64,000 bases of DNA from positions 1-64,000 of the forward strand of contig JBAWXZ010000018.1 of assembly GCA_037143795.1 (NCBI GenBank). Reading direction: 5' to 3'. Positions 17,570-25,575 of the stretch are shown in pieces; the stretch's first letter is position 1, and every line of letters begins with the position of its first letter. A program made the position numbers and the translations under genes. The DNA comes from Firm-13 sp037143795 (GTDB lineage: Bacteria; Bacillota; Clostridia; Saccharofermentanales; Saccharofermentanaceae). The notes beneath the pieces were generated by a model. That model made no database searches, was not told the origin of the DNA, and worked only from the letters and a program-made list of their open reading frames with translations.

Positions 17570-18022
17570 ATGAACAAAGTCATTCTTGTCGGAAGATTGG
17601 TCAAGGACCCCGAAGTTAAGACAACACAGAGCCAGATTGCATTTTGTGGTTTTACAATTGCCGTTGACCGGAAATTTAAGACTGCAAGCGGCGAACGTCA
17701 GGCAGATTTCATTTCCTGCGTAGCATGGCGCCAACAGGCTGAATTCCTCGGGAAGTATTTCCAGAAGGGTTCACGCGTTGCTGTCGTTGGAAATCTCCAG
17801 TCCAGAACCTATGACGATGCGAACGGAAAGAAAGTCTATGTTACTGAGGTTGTAGTGGATGAGATTGAGTTTGTAGATTCCAAGCGTGAAGGGGCTCAGA
17901 CCTCCGGGTCCGAAGGATCCCGTCCCGTTTCAGTTTCTTCCAATCCCCCGCCGGCGCCTTCTGTTGACAACGGATTCTATCCGGCCATGGATGATGATAC
18001 AACATTACCGTTTGACCTATGA
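17570..18022 (+). CDS. ssb: Single-stranded DNA-binding protein
   Basis: 150 residues: OB-fold from MNKVILVGRLVKDPEVKT to about residue 108, a Ser/Pro-rich linker, and an acidic tip DDDTTLPFDL corresponding to the conserved partner-binding DDDIPF tail. It lies between the S6 and S18 genes as in most Firmicutes. Confidence 0.98.
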   Translation: MNKVILVGRLVKDPEVKTTQSQIAFCGFTIAVDRKFKTASGERQADFISCVAWRQQAEFLGKYFQKGSRVAVVGNLQSRTYDDANGKKVYVTEVVVDEIEFVDSKREGAQTSGSEGSRPVSVSSNPPPAPSVDNGFYPAMDDDTTLPFDL

Positions 18023-18093
18023 TTTTTATCGCACACATGTGCGCCGGAGTCCTGTAAGTCAGGCACGGATTATTTTGAAAGGAGAATACACGA

Positions 18094-18399
18094 ATGGCTG
18101 AAAATAGAGGTCCAAGAGCTGGTGGCGGCGGCGGTGGTCGTGATTTCGGCGGTGATCGCGAAGGCGGTCGCGGTGGAATGAGACCGAGACGTACACGCCG
18201 TAAGGTATGTGCATTTTGCGCAGACAAAGTGGAATTTATCGAATATAAGGATGTTTCCAAGCTTCGTAAATTTACATCTGACCGCGGTAAAATTTTGCCG
18301 AAACGTATGACAGGCAACTGCGCTAAGCACCAGAGAGAGCTCACCATTGCAATTAAGCGTGCAAGACACATTGCACTTCTTCCTTTTGCAACGGACTAA
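18094..18399 (+). CDS. rpsR: 30S ribosomal protein S18 with glycine-rich N-terminal extension
   Basis: 101 residues. The S18 core begins near residue 35 (KVCAFCADKVEFIEYKD) and ends with ELTIAIKRARHIALLPF; CAFC and a later Cys suggest the zinc-binding form. The first 34 residues are an unusual Gly/Arg-rich extension (GGGGGGRDFGGDREGGRGG), resembling RGG RNA-binding tails. Behind AAAGGAG. Last gene of the operon. Confidence 0.97.
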   Translation: MAENRGPRAGGGGGGRDFGGDREGGRGGMRPRRTRRKVCAFCADKVEFIEYKDVSKLRKFTSDRGKILPKRMTGNCAKHQRELTIAIKRARHIALLPFATD

Positions 18400-18478
18400 G
18401 TCGTAAAGATTTATCCGCACGGCTTAAATCTCGAATGCGCGTTTATTGCGCTTCCCGTATGTAGCGTTTATAATTATT

Positions 18479-18517
18479 GGGCATCCTTTGCTATTGCTTG
18501 GGATGCCTGATTTTTTT
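18479..18517 (+). terminator. Rho-independent terminator after rpsR
   Basis: Stem GGGCATCC / GGATGCC(T) followed by TGATTTTTTT. Confidence 0.88.
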
Positions 18518-18548
18518 CTATTCACCCCAATCGAAAAAGGAGGAACGC

Positions 18549-18599
18549 GTGCAGTTTTTCTGTGCGATAAACAAATATGAAAGTAATACTGCTCACTGA
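18549..18599 (+). CDS. Possible 16-codon leader ORF overlapping the rplI start
   Basis: The only strong Shine-Dalgarno before rplI, AAAAAGGAGG (18534-18543), lies more than 30 bp from the rplI ATG but 5 bp before a GTG at 18549. That GTG opens a 16-codon frame (MQFFCAINKYESNTAH) ending at 18599, 23 bp inside rplI and in a different frame. It could couple or tune L9 translation, or the spacing may be incidental. Confidence 0.4.
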   Translation: MQFFCAINKYESNTAH

Positions 18600-19023
18600 A
18601 GTAAAAGGTCTTGGTAAAGCGGATGATGTTGTTGAGGTTAATGACGGATATGCAAGAAATCTGCTTTTCAAGAAGAATCTTGCACTGGAAGCCACTCCGG
18701 TAAACCTGAACGCAATTAAGCTTAAAAAGGGCTCATTGGCCGAAAAGGCCAGAAGGGAACTTCTGGAAGCCAAAGAGAACGGCAGAAAGCTTTCCGATCA
18801 GAGAATTACCCTGAATATGAAATCGGGAGAAGGCGGACGGCTCTATGGCGCCGTTACCGCTATGGACATTGCTGCAATCCTCGAAAAGCAGGGTTATAAA
18901 ATTGATAAGAAGCATATACTTATCAAAACTCCCATCAAGGCCGTCGGTTCGTTTGAAGTAACACTGAAACTCCACGCGGATGTATCTGTTAATATTACAG
19001 TTGATGTAAAATCTATTTCTTAA
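18577..19023 (+). CDS. rplI: 50S ribosomal protein L9
   Basis: 148 residues, standard length and start (MKVILLTEVKGLGKADDVVEV), with NDGYARNLLFKKNLA and the elongated central helix before the C-terminal domain. The start codon is fixed by family conservation although no good ribosome-binding site lies at the normal distance; see the overlapping leader ORF. It precedes dnaB, the usual partner, but the gdpP gene commonly found beside it is absent. Confidence 0.97.
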   Translation: MKVILLTEVKGLGKADDVVEVNDGYARNLLFKKNLALEATPVNLNAIKLKKGSLAEKARRELLEAKENGRKLSDQRITLNMKSGEGGRLYGAVTAMDIAAILEKQGYKIDKKHILIKTPIKAVGSFEVTLKLHADVSVNITVDVKSIS

Positions 19024-19050
19024 CTTGGCGTTTTAGTTTCGGAGGAAAAG

Positions 19051-20631
19051 ATGGCAAAGGCTTCATCAAATGTCCCGGCAGGAAGATTACCGCCCCAGAA
19101 TGTTCAGGCTGAACAGGCTGTACTATGCTCGTGTCTCGATAGCGAGAATGCCTTAACCGTAGTATCCGCAATCCTGAACCCGGAAGATTTCTACAGACCG
19201 GATCATAAGCTTATTTTTTCGGCTATCCTCGAGCTCTTATCGACACGGTCTGCCGTAGATATAATCACGGTATCCGATTTGATGGGAAAACGCGGCGAAC
19301 TGGAGCAGGTCGGAGGTACGGCCTATATCAGCCAGCTTTCCGATTTGCCTGTAATCCGGTCAAATGCGGCGGAGTATGCAGCAATTGTCCGGCAGAAGGC
19401 CATGCTCAGGAAGCTGATCAATTCGCTTGACGATGTGACGAAGCTGTCCTACGAAGGCGAACAGGAAGCCAATAATCTGGTTGATATTGCAATCAAACGT
19501 TTGTCCGATATACGCGAAAATCCGACGGGCGGAGGATTTGAGACAATTTATGAAATTCTCAAAAGAACGCTGCAGGAAATTGTTGATATCAGCAAAGGTA
19601 AGAAAGAGAGAAGCGTAGTCCGTACGGGATTCCCTCTTCTTGATAAAGCGATCGGAGGCTTGCGGCCGGGTTCGCTGATTATTGTTGCAGCCAGACCGGC
19701 TATGGGTAAATCCGCATTTGTTATCAATATCGCTACGAATACGGCCATCAACTACAACACGCACGTAGCGTTTTTCAGCCTTGAAATGTCAAAAGCTGAA
19801 ATCGGCAACCGTATTCTTGCTTCGAGGTCCAATGTAAGTACATATGCACTTCAGAGTGCCGACATCAAAGAAAACGACTGGGAGCAGATCGGCAAGGCGA
19901 TGACCCTTCTGACACCGGCACCCTTTTATATTGATGACCGGTCCGGAATAAACACCATAGAGATGATGGCGAAATGCAGGCAGCTTAAGAATGAAAATAA
20001 GCTCGGACTCATTATAGTCGACTATCTCCAGCTTATGAATTCTGCAGGCAACAGAGGCGGCGGAAACCGGCAGCAGGAAATTTCGGAAATTTCGAGATCT
20101 CTGAAAATAATGGCCAAAGAACTGGAAGTGCCTGTCATTGCCCTTTCCCAGCTGTCACGAGGAGCTGAGTACAGGGAGGATCGCCGTCCGCTTCTTGCAG
20201 ATCTTCGTGATTCCGGTGCTATTGAGCAGGATGCAGATATGGTTATGTTTATTTACCGCGACAAATATTATGACAATTCGACTGAAAAGCCAGAGATTGA
20301 AGATGCTGAAATTATCCTTGCCAAGAACAGGCAAGGTGAGACAAAGACTGTCATGGTCAAATGGTGGGCAAGAAAGACGCTCTTTTTCGAGCCTGACCAG
20401 CCCGGCCAGCCGGGCGATCCGCAGGAACCGTCTTTCCCTCCTGCGCATTCCGGTGCCGAAGCTTCAGCGCACACCGGCAGTCATCCCCGTGCAGAAAAGC
20501 AGGCATATACTGATAATCCGCCGCGCAAGGCAAATTCACAATATGGCAGTGCAAATGACATTCCCGATCCCGAGGCGGATCCGAATGCATTTGACGGGCT
20601 TGAGCCCCCGGAACAGGATGGAGTATTTTGA
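19051..20631 (+). CDS. dnaB: Replicative DNA helicase DnaB (DnaC in Bacillus nomenclature)
   Basis: Hexameric helicase of 526 residues. The N-terminal domain starts LPPQNVQAEQAVLCSCL. The RecA-like core has Walker A ARPAMGKSAF with Lys220, Walker B LIIVDYLQLM and the downstream QEISEISRSLK and LADLRDSGAIEQDAD motifs. The catalytic core ends near residue 445. The remaining 80 residues form a Pro/Ala/His-rich, probably disordered tail not found in typical DnaB. The stop codon overlaps the tilS ATG by 1 bp. Confidence 0.97.
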   Translation: MAKASSNVPAGRLPPQNVQAEQAVLCSCLDSENALTVVSAILNPEDFYRPDHKLIFSAILELLSTRSAVDIITVSDLMGKRGELEQVGGTAYISQLSDLPVIRSNAAEYAAIVRQKAMLRKLINSLDDVTKLSYEGEQEANNLVDIAIKRLSDIRENPTGGGFETIYEILKRTLQEIVDISKGKKERSVVRTGFPLLDKAIGGLRPGSLIIVAARPAMGKSAFVINIATNTAINYNTHVAFFSLEMSKAEIGNRILASRSNVSTYALQSADIKENDWEQIGKAMTLLTPAPFYIDDRSGINTIEMMAKCRQLKNENKLGLIIVDYLQLMNSAGNRGGGNRQQEISEISRSLKIMAKELEVPVIALSQLSRGAEYREDRRPLLADLRDSGAIEQDADMVMFIYRDKYYDNSTEKPEIEDAEIILAKNRQGETKTVMVKWWARKTLFFEPDQPGQPGDPQEPSFPPAHSGAEASAHTGSHPRAEKQAYTDNPPRKANSQYGSANDIPDPEADPNAFDGLEPPEQDGVF

Positions 20632-22190
20632 TGTCTCTTTTGCTTGACTGCCGGAATTTCTGTCTCACACACGGGCTTCTTTCGTGCAAGGCAGTGATTG
20701 CAGGGGTTTCCGGCGGTGCAGATTCCATGTGCCTTCTGGACATCCTTTTTTCATTGTCTGAAAAATCCAAGGAAGATGATACCGGGCGGCCGTTCCCGGA
20801 CCTTATTGCCGCACATATCAACCACGGTTTGCGGGGAGAAGCTGCAGATCATGATGAGGCTGTTGTGGAGAAGTACTGCCGGGACAGGAATATTCCTTTA
20901 TTTGTTAAACGGGTAGATATCGCCTCTTTTGCAAAAGATAAAAAAATCAGTGTTGAACAGGCCGGACGAAGTGTAAGATATGCATTTTTCGAAGAGACAG
21001 CCAGGAAGTGTTTTCCCGGGACAGATGATGTTTTCACAGCGGTTGCACATCACAGGGAGGATCAGGCGGAGACTATTCTGATGAATCTCTTCAGGGGAAC
21101 CGGACCGGACGGCCTCTGCGGAATGAAGCCAAGGAGCTCGAATATTATCCGGCCGATTCTTTTTGCATCGAAGGAAGATATCCTGTCATATGCCGAATCA
21201 AAAAAACTTGTATATGCCGAAGATCAGACGAATCTTGACAACACTTATACACGAAACCGGTGGCGCAATCAAATACTTCCATTGATTGCTGACGTTTCGC
21301 GAAAGGACCCGGTTCTGCCGCTTCTGGCATTTGCCGAGCTTGCGGGAGCGGATAAAGAATATTTTGACGAAAAAGTATTCGAAATTTACAAAAAATATGC
21401 GTATTGCGGCGGCAGCGGAACCTTTGGCATTCCCTGTGAAGTTATACGCAGGGAGCACCGGGCAATTGCATCGAGGCTCATTCGTTTTCTTTACACAGGA
21501 CGCTTTTCATCAGGTGCCGACCTGACAGCGGCGCATGTAGCTTCCATACTTTCACTTGCTGCAGAAGGCTCGGGCGGACACAGGATTTCGCTGGCGCATG
21601 GACGTATTGCTTATATAGAAGAAGGTGTGCTGTTCTTTGATGAACCTTCGGATCTGGTACGGGAAGATGCCCGTTCATGGAATATTAAGACCGGCCGGAT
21701 CCTGCTTTGCAGGGAAGAATTTGATGGCGGGCCGCTCCTTGAGTTTGATGATATTGTCCCGAATCAAGTTGTTTCGATTTCGAAAACTTATTTTGATGTT
21801 GAGGTGATCCTCGTTGAGAATCCTGAACAGGTAGTTTATAATAGTCGGACATGGTATTGCCCCGCGAAAGCACTCGGCGGTGCCGTGCTCCGTACAAGAA
21901 GACAGGGCGACTGGTTTTCACGTGCAGACTCAACTGGCGGGAAGCCTTTACGCAGATTCCTGACAGATAGGAAGATACCTGGTTTTGTAAGGGACCGGAT
22001 GCTTCTTGTGGCTCATGGATCCCAGGTGTTATGGATTCCCGGAATTGCATATGCAGAAGGTTTCGCCGATGAGGCATCCGGACGAAAGTATTTCGGTTTG
22101 CCGGGCCGTATAACAGACATATCGTCTTTGCGTGACACGGAGTTATACAGAATTACGATATTGGATAGAAATGAACAGGAGGAGCACTAA
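20631..22190 (+). CDS. tilS: tRNA(Ile)-lysidine synthase
   Basis: 519 residues. The PP-loop AGVSGGADSMCLLDIL near residue 25 marks the ATP pyrophosphatase that converts the wobble cytidine of tRNA-Ile(CAU) to lysidine. TRNRWRNQILPL and AHHREDQAETILMNLFRGTG are typical, and a TilS C-terminal domain with GGKPLRRFLTDRKIP follows. ATG at 20631 is chosen over an in-frame TTG at 20628. The tilS-hpt-ftsH order is a classic Firmicute block. Confidence 0.96.
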   Translation: MSLLLDCRNFCLTHGLLSCKAVIAGVSGGADSMCLLDILFSLSEKSKEDDTGRPFPDLIAAHINHGLRGEAADHDEAVVEKYCRDRNIPLFVKRVDIASFAKDKKISVEQAGRSVRYAFFEETARKCFPGTDDVFTAVAHHREDQAETILMNLFRGTGPDGLCGMKPRSSNIIRPILFASKEDILSYAESKKLVYAEDQTNLDNTYTRNRWRNQILPLIADVSRKDPVLPLLAFAELAGADKEYFDEKVFEIYKKYAYCGGSGTFGIPCEVIRREHRAIASRLIRFLYTGRFSSGADLTAAHVASILSLAAEGSGGHRISLAHGRIAYIEEGVLFFDEPSDLVREDARSWNIKTGRILLCREEFDGGPLLEFDDIVPNQVVSISKTYFDVEVILVENPEQVVYNSRTWYCPAKALGGAVLRTRRQGDWFSRADSTGGKPLRRFLTDRKIPGFVRDRMLLVAHGSQVLWIPGIAYAEGFADEASGRKYFGLPGRITDISSLRDTELYRITILDRNEQEEH

Positions 22191-22730
22191 ATGGCTCACT
22201 ACATCAAGGGTGTGTTAATACCGAGAGATCAGATCGACATAATGGTAACACGGCTTGCCGATCAGATTAATGAGGATTATAAGGGCAAAGAAATAGTTAT
22301 GGTCGGTGTTCTTAAGGGATCCTTTATTTTTATGTCTGACCTGGTTCGTAAGATTAAGCTTCCCATGATACTCGATTTTATGTCTGTTTCAAGTTATTAC
22401 GGCGGAACGAAGAGTTCCGGAATTGTTAAAATCACTAAGGACATGGATATCGATATCGAAGGCCGCCATGTTATTATTGTAGAGGATATAGTCGATTCGG
22501 GGCTGACCTTGCAGAACCTGAAAGAAATGCTTCTTACCCGGAATCCGGCCAGCCTGCGTGTCTGTGCTGCTTTTGACAAACCGGACCGCAGAAAAGCTGA
22601 TATCACAGCAGAATATACCGGAATGAAGATTCCGGATGAATTTATAATCGGTTATGGTCTTGATTATGACGGAAAATATCGCAACTTGCCGGATGTATGT
22701 ATTCTGGCAACTGATGGAGGTAATGAATGA
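22191..22730 (+). CDS. hpt: Hypoxanthine phosphoribosyltransferase
   Basis: 179 residues. Purine salvage enzyme converting hypoxanthine (and usually guanine) plus PRPP to nucleotide. The PRPP-binding signature is HVIIVEDIVDSGLTLQNL near residue 92, and the pyrophosphate loop VLKGSFIFMSDLVR is near 40. Its ATG follows AGGAGGAG at the end of tilS, and its stop overlaps the ftsH start (ATGA). Confidence 0.97.
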   Translation: MAHYIKGVLIPRDQIDIMVTRLADQINEDYKGKEIVMVGVLKGSFIFMSDLVRKIKLPMILDFMSVSSYYGGTKSSGIVKITKDMDIDIEGRHVIIVEDIVDSGLTLQNLKEMLLTRNPASLRVCAAFDKPDRRKADITAEYTGMKIPDEFIIGYGLDYDGKYRNLPDVCILATDGGNE

Positions 22731-24589
22731 GCCAGGTAACTCCCAAAAAATATGGCGGCGCGCCATTCTATCTGCTTTTGCTTCTGGTTATTGTCGTAGC
22801 ATCTTTTTTATGGTACAACGGCGACACAACCGGAAAGCAGGATGATTTGTCTGCTGCTATCGGATACATAAAGACCGGAGAGCATAATCCACAGAAGGTG
22901 ACTTTAAACGGATACACACTGAAGTTTACTTATACTGCGGATGACGGTACAGCCGTTAATGTAAGCAAGAATATCCCTCCGCTTTCGATTGACCATGTGC
23001 TGTCGATCCTGATGACAGCTAAGGAAGACGGTAAAATAACAGGCTACGAGTATGTTGAGCCGGCTGACGTCAGCAGCATACTAAGTGTTGTTACAATTGT
23101 AATCATGGTAGCAGCCATGGGCTTTTTCCTGTGGTTCTCTTTCTCACGCGCCCAGGGCGACGGAAAGAGCGCGATGAGTTTTGGGAGAAGCAAGGCAAAG
23201 CTTAATGATCCTTCCAAGAACAAGGTGACATTTGCGGATGTTGCCGGTGCAGATGAAGAGAAGGAAGAACTGCAGGAAGTTGTAGATTTCCTGAAGAATC
23301 CTAAGAAATATGCCGAACTCGGCGCGAAAATTCCACGGGGCATCCTGCTTTTCGGAGCTCCTGGTACAGGTAAGACCCTCCTTGCGCGGGCCGTTGCCGG
23401 AGAAGCCGGCGTTCCGTTCTTCTCCATTTCAGGTTCTGACTTTGTGGAGATGTTCGTCGGAGTTGGTGCAAGCCGTGTCCGCGACCTTTTTGACAATGCA
23501 AAGAAGAACGCCCCCTGTATTATTTTCATCGATGAAATTGATGCTGTCGGACGTCACCGCGGTGCCGGAATGGGCGGCGGACATGACGAACGTGAGCAGA
23601 CTCTTAACCAGCTGCTGGTTGAAATGGACGGATTCGGCCCGAACGAGGGTGTCATTGTTATTGCAGCGACAAACCGTATGGATATTCTGGATCCTGCGCT
23701 TCTCAGACCGGGCCGGTTTGACCGCCGCGTAGTTGTTATGCGTCCCGATATCAAAGGAAGGGAAGCCATCCTTAAAGTTCACGCCAAAGGCAAACCGATG
23801 GGGAAGGATGTCGACCTGCATGAAATTGCCAAGATGACTCCCGGGTTTACCGGCGCGGATCTGGCTAACCTCCTGAACGAGGCGGCGCTCTATGCAGCCA
23901 AACATAATGCAAAAGAAATTGTATACCATGACATTTCCGAGGCTGTTTTCAAAGTTATGCTCGGACCGGAGAAGAAGAGCCGTGTCATTAATGAAAAAGA
24001 GAAGAAGCTTACCGCCTTTCATGAAGCAGGGCATGCCGTTGTTCTGCGTACCGTATCGGAGACTGATAAAGTTGAAAGAGTATCCATCATCCCTGCAGGC
24101 GGAGCAGGCGGCTATACTGCACACAAGCCTGATGAGGACGTATACTACACAACCCGTCAGCAGCTGATTCACAACATTATGATTTCCCTCGGCGGACGTG
24201 CATCGGAGGAACTCATACTCGGAGAGATAAGCACCGGTGCTTCGTCTGACCTTCAGAGCTGCAACGGGATAGCACGTGATATGATTACCAAATACGGCAT
24301 GAGCAAAAAGCTTGGGAATATGGTTTTCGGAAGCGATGAAGAGGTATTCCTCGGCAAGGATTTCGGACATGTTCAGAATTACAGTGAGCACGTTGCCGCA
24401 ATTATTGATGAAGAAGTTAAGGTTATCATCGATGATGCATACAAAGAGGTTGTTGAAATTCTCAAGAGCAAAATGAAGATACTTCAGGCTGTGGCCGGCC
24501 GTCTTCTTGAGATTGAGAAGATCGAAGGACCCGAGTTCGAAGCTATTTATGTATCCGGCGGACTCGATGTTCCCGTAACATACGCTTAA
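22727..24589 (+). CDS. ftsH: ATP-dependent zinc metalloprotease FtsH
   Basis: Membrane-anchored AAA protease of 620 residues. Two transmembrane helices (about 10-27 and 115-135) flank a short extracytoplasmic domain. The AAA module has Walker A FGAPGTGKTLLA with Lys216, Walker B IIFIDEIDAVG and the second region of homology ATNRMDILDPALLRPGRFDR. The zinc site is H-E-A-G-H starting at His432. The C-terminus is short. Followed by a strong terminator that closes the tilS-hpt-ftsH block. Confidence 0.98.
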   Translation: MSQVTPKKYGGAPFYLLLLLVIVVASFLWYNGDTTGKQDDLSAAIGYIKTGEHNPQKVTLNGYTLKFTYTADDGTAVNVSKNIPPLSIDHVLSILMTAKEDGKITGYEYVEPADVSSILSVVTIVIMVAAMGFFLWFSFSRAQGDGKSAMSFGRSKAKLNDPSKNKVTFADVAGADEEKEELQEVVDFLKNPKKYAELGAKIPRGILLFGAPGTGKTLLARAVAGEAGVPFFSISGSDFVEMFVGVGASRVRDLFDNAKKNAPCIIFIDEIDAVGRHRGAGMGGGHDEREQTLNQLLVEMDGFGPNEGVIVIAATNRMDILDPALLRPGRFDRRVVVMRPDIKGREAILKVHAKGKPMGKDVDLHEIAKMTPGFTGADLANLLNEAALYAAKHNAKEIVYHDISEAVFKVMLGPEKKSRVINEKEKKLTAFHEAGHAVVLRTVSETDKVERVSIIPAGGAGGYTAHKPDEDVYYTTRQQLIHNIMISLGGRASEELILGEISTGASSDLQSCNGIARDMITKYGMSKKLGNMVFGSDEEVFLGKDFGHVQNYSEHVAAIIDEEVKVIIDDAYKEVVEILKSKMKILQAVAGRLLEIEKIEGPEFEAIYVSGGLDVPVTYA

Positions 24590-24644
24590 GACCTTACTCA
24601 GCAGGTCTAACGATCATACACGGTAATACAAGATGGCACGTAAG

Positions 24645-24675
24645 ACTCCCCGGATTAATGTCCGGGGAGTTTTTT
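24645..24675 (+). terminator. Rho-independent terminator after ftsH
   Basis: Stem ACTCCCCGGA / TCCGGGGAGT with a 6-nt loop and a run of T. Confidence 0.93.
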
Positions 24676-24718
24676 GCATCTTTTTTTTTGCATAAAACCC
24701 CGGCAGCCATTCCAACTA

Positions 24719-24746
24719 TTGACAGTCCTTCATGTTGATATATTAT
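24719..24746 (+). promoter_or_regulatory. Promoter of the SMR-ligase-GNAT cluster
   Basis: Perfect TTGACA at 24719-24724, 16-bp spacer, TATTAT at 24741-24746. A perfect 14-bp palindrome AGATATATATATCT at 24752-24765 overlaps the expected transcription start and could be an operator. Confidence 0.65.
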
Positions 24747-24807
24747 GAAATTAGATATATATATCTGAAACATTAGCATTGATTTCAGAAGGGGTATTCG
24801 TGCGCGT

Positions 24808-25149
24808 ATGATAATAAATCGAGTGCGTGATCTCATTGTGGTTCAAGTATTGATGCTGATACTTGCATTGGCAGGTGTCTTTGCCAAACTCCTCTCATCC
24901 GCTGTATTCCTATCCGGGTGGTTTCTTCTCTATTATGTTATTCTCATTATCCTTCACTCTACATATGCATTCGGCTGGCAGCAGGTACTCAAAAAGATGC
25001 CGCTCAACATTGCCTACGCAAACCGCTCGATCGGAGTAATTTGGGGCATGGTTATGGGTGTCATTTTCTTCAATGAAACGGTAACACCATACATGATCTT
25101 AGGTTCATGTATAATTGTTGCCGGTCTTTTTTTGATGGTGAAAGAATGA
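24808..25149 (+). CDS. Small multidrug resistance (SMR/EmrE)-like membrane protein, first subunit
   Basis: 113 residues with four hydrophobic helices and a C-terminal signature VIWGMVMGVIFFNETVTPYMILGSCIIVAGL, typical of the EamA/SMR fold. Together with the next gene it forms a pair of four-helix half transporters, like ArnE/ArnF, which flip undecaprenyl-phosphate-linked aminoarabinose. The glutamate typical of EmrE helix 1 is not evident, which argues against simple drug export. First gene of a four-gene cluster with ligase and GNAT-like partners. I do not see a strong ribosome-binding site, so the exact start is uncertain. Confidence 0.8.
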   Translation: MIINRVRDLIVVQVLMLILALAGVFAKLLSSAVFLSGWFLLYYVILIILHSTYAFGWQQVLKKMPLNIAYANRSIGVIWGMVMGVIFFNETVTPYMILGSCIIVAGLFLMVKE

Positions 25150-25487
25150 CATATCAAATGAGTCTGATGTTGTTTATTGCGTCGACGTTACTGGCGGCAG
25201 GCCCTCAGATTCTGCTGAAGATGAGCGCTGACAAGCCGCATGCCCGCAGATGGAAGGAGTACCTGAATCCGTTTGTCCTTATTGCATATGCGTTGTTTAC
25301 CGTTTCCCTGGTTATGACCGTCATTGCATACAAGAATATTTCCTTGTCCCTGGGTCGGATGCTGGACTCCACAACCTATATCTTTGTTGCTGTTCTGGGC
25401 AGTATTTTCCTGAAGGAAAAACTTACTTCAAGGCAGCTTTTCGGCATCCTGTTTATTTGTGCGGGAATCATCGTTTTTTCCATTTGA
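25146..25487 (+). CDS. SMR/EmrE-like membrane protein, second subunit
   Basis: 113 residues, four helices, with LSLGRMLDSTTYIFVAVLGSIFLKEKLTSRQLFGILFICAGIIVF in the second half matching the SMR/EamA repeat. The ATG at 25146 overlaps the stop of the first subunit by 4 bp, which fits an obligate heterodimer. By analogy with ArnE/ArnF, a lipid-linked or amphipathic product of the two following enzymes is a candidate substrate; this is inference. Confidence 0.8.
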   Translation: MTYQMSLMLFIASTLLAAGPQILLKMSADKPHARRWKEYLNPFVLIAYALFTVSLVMTVIAYKNISLSLGRMLDSTTYIFVAVLGSIFLKEKLTSRQLFGILFICAGIIVFSI

Positions 25488-25575
25488 AACGCAGATGACA
25501 GCAAAATGAACGCCGGTTCAATACACTAATCTTTATACAGCGTTGAAAGGTTTGTTTTTTCAGGAGGTGCTGCAA

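Noticed and set aside
23429..24391. 320-codon minus-strand open frame opposite ftsH
   Set aside because: ftsH is unmistakable; the antisense product has no family features.
24808..25487. Classical EmrE drug-efflux pair
   Set aside because: The characteristic helix-1 glutamate context is not evident, and the partners are biosynthetic enzymes; ArnE/ArnF-like transport fits better.
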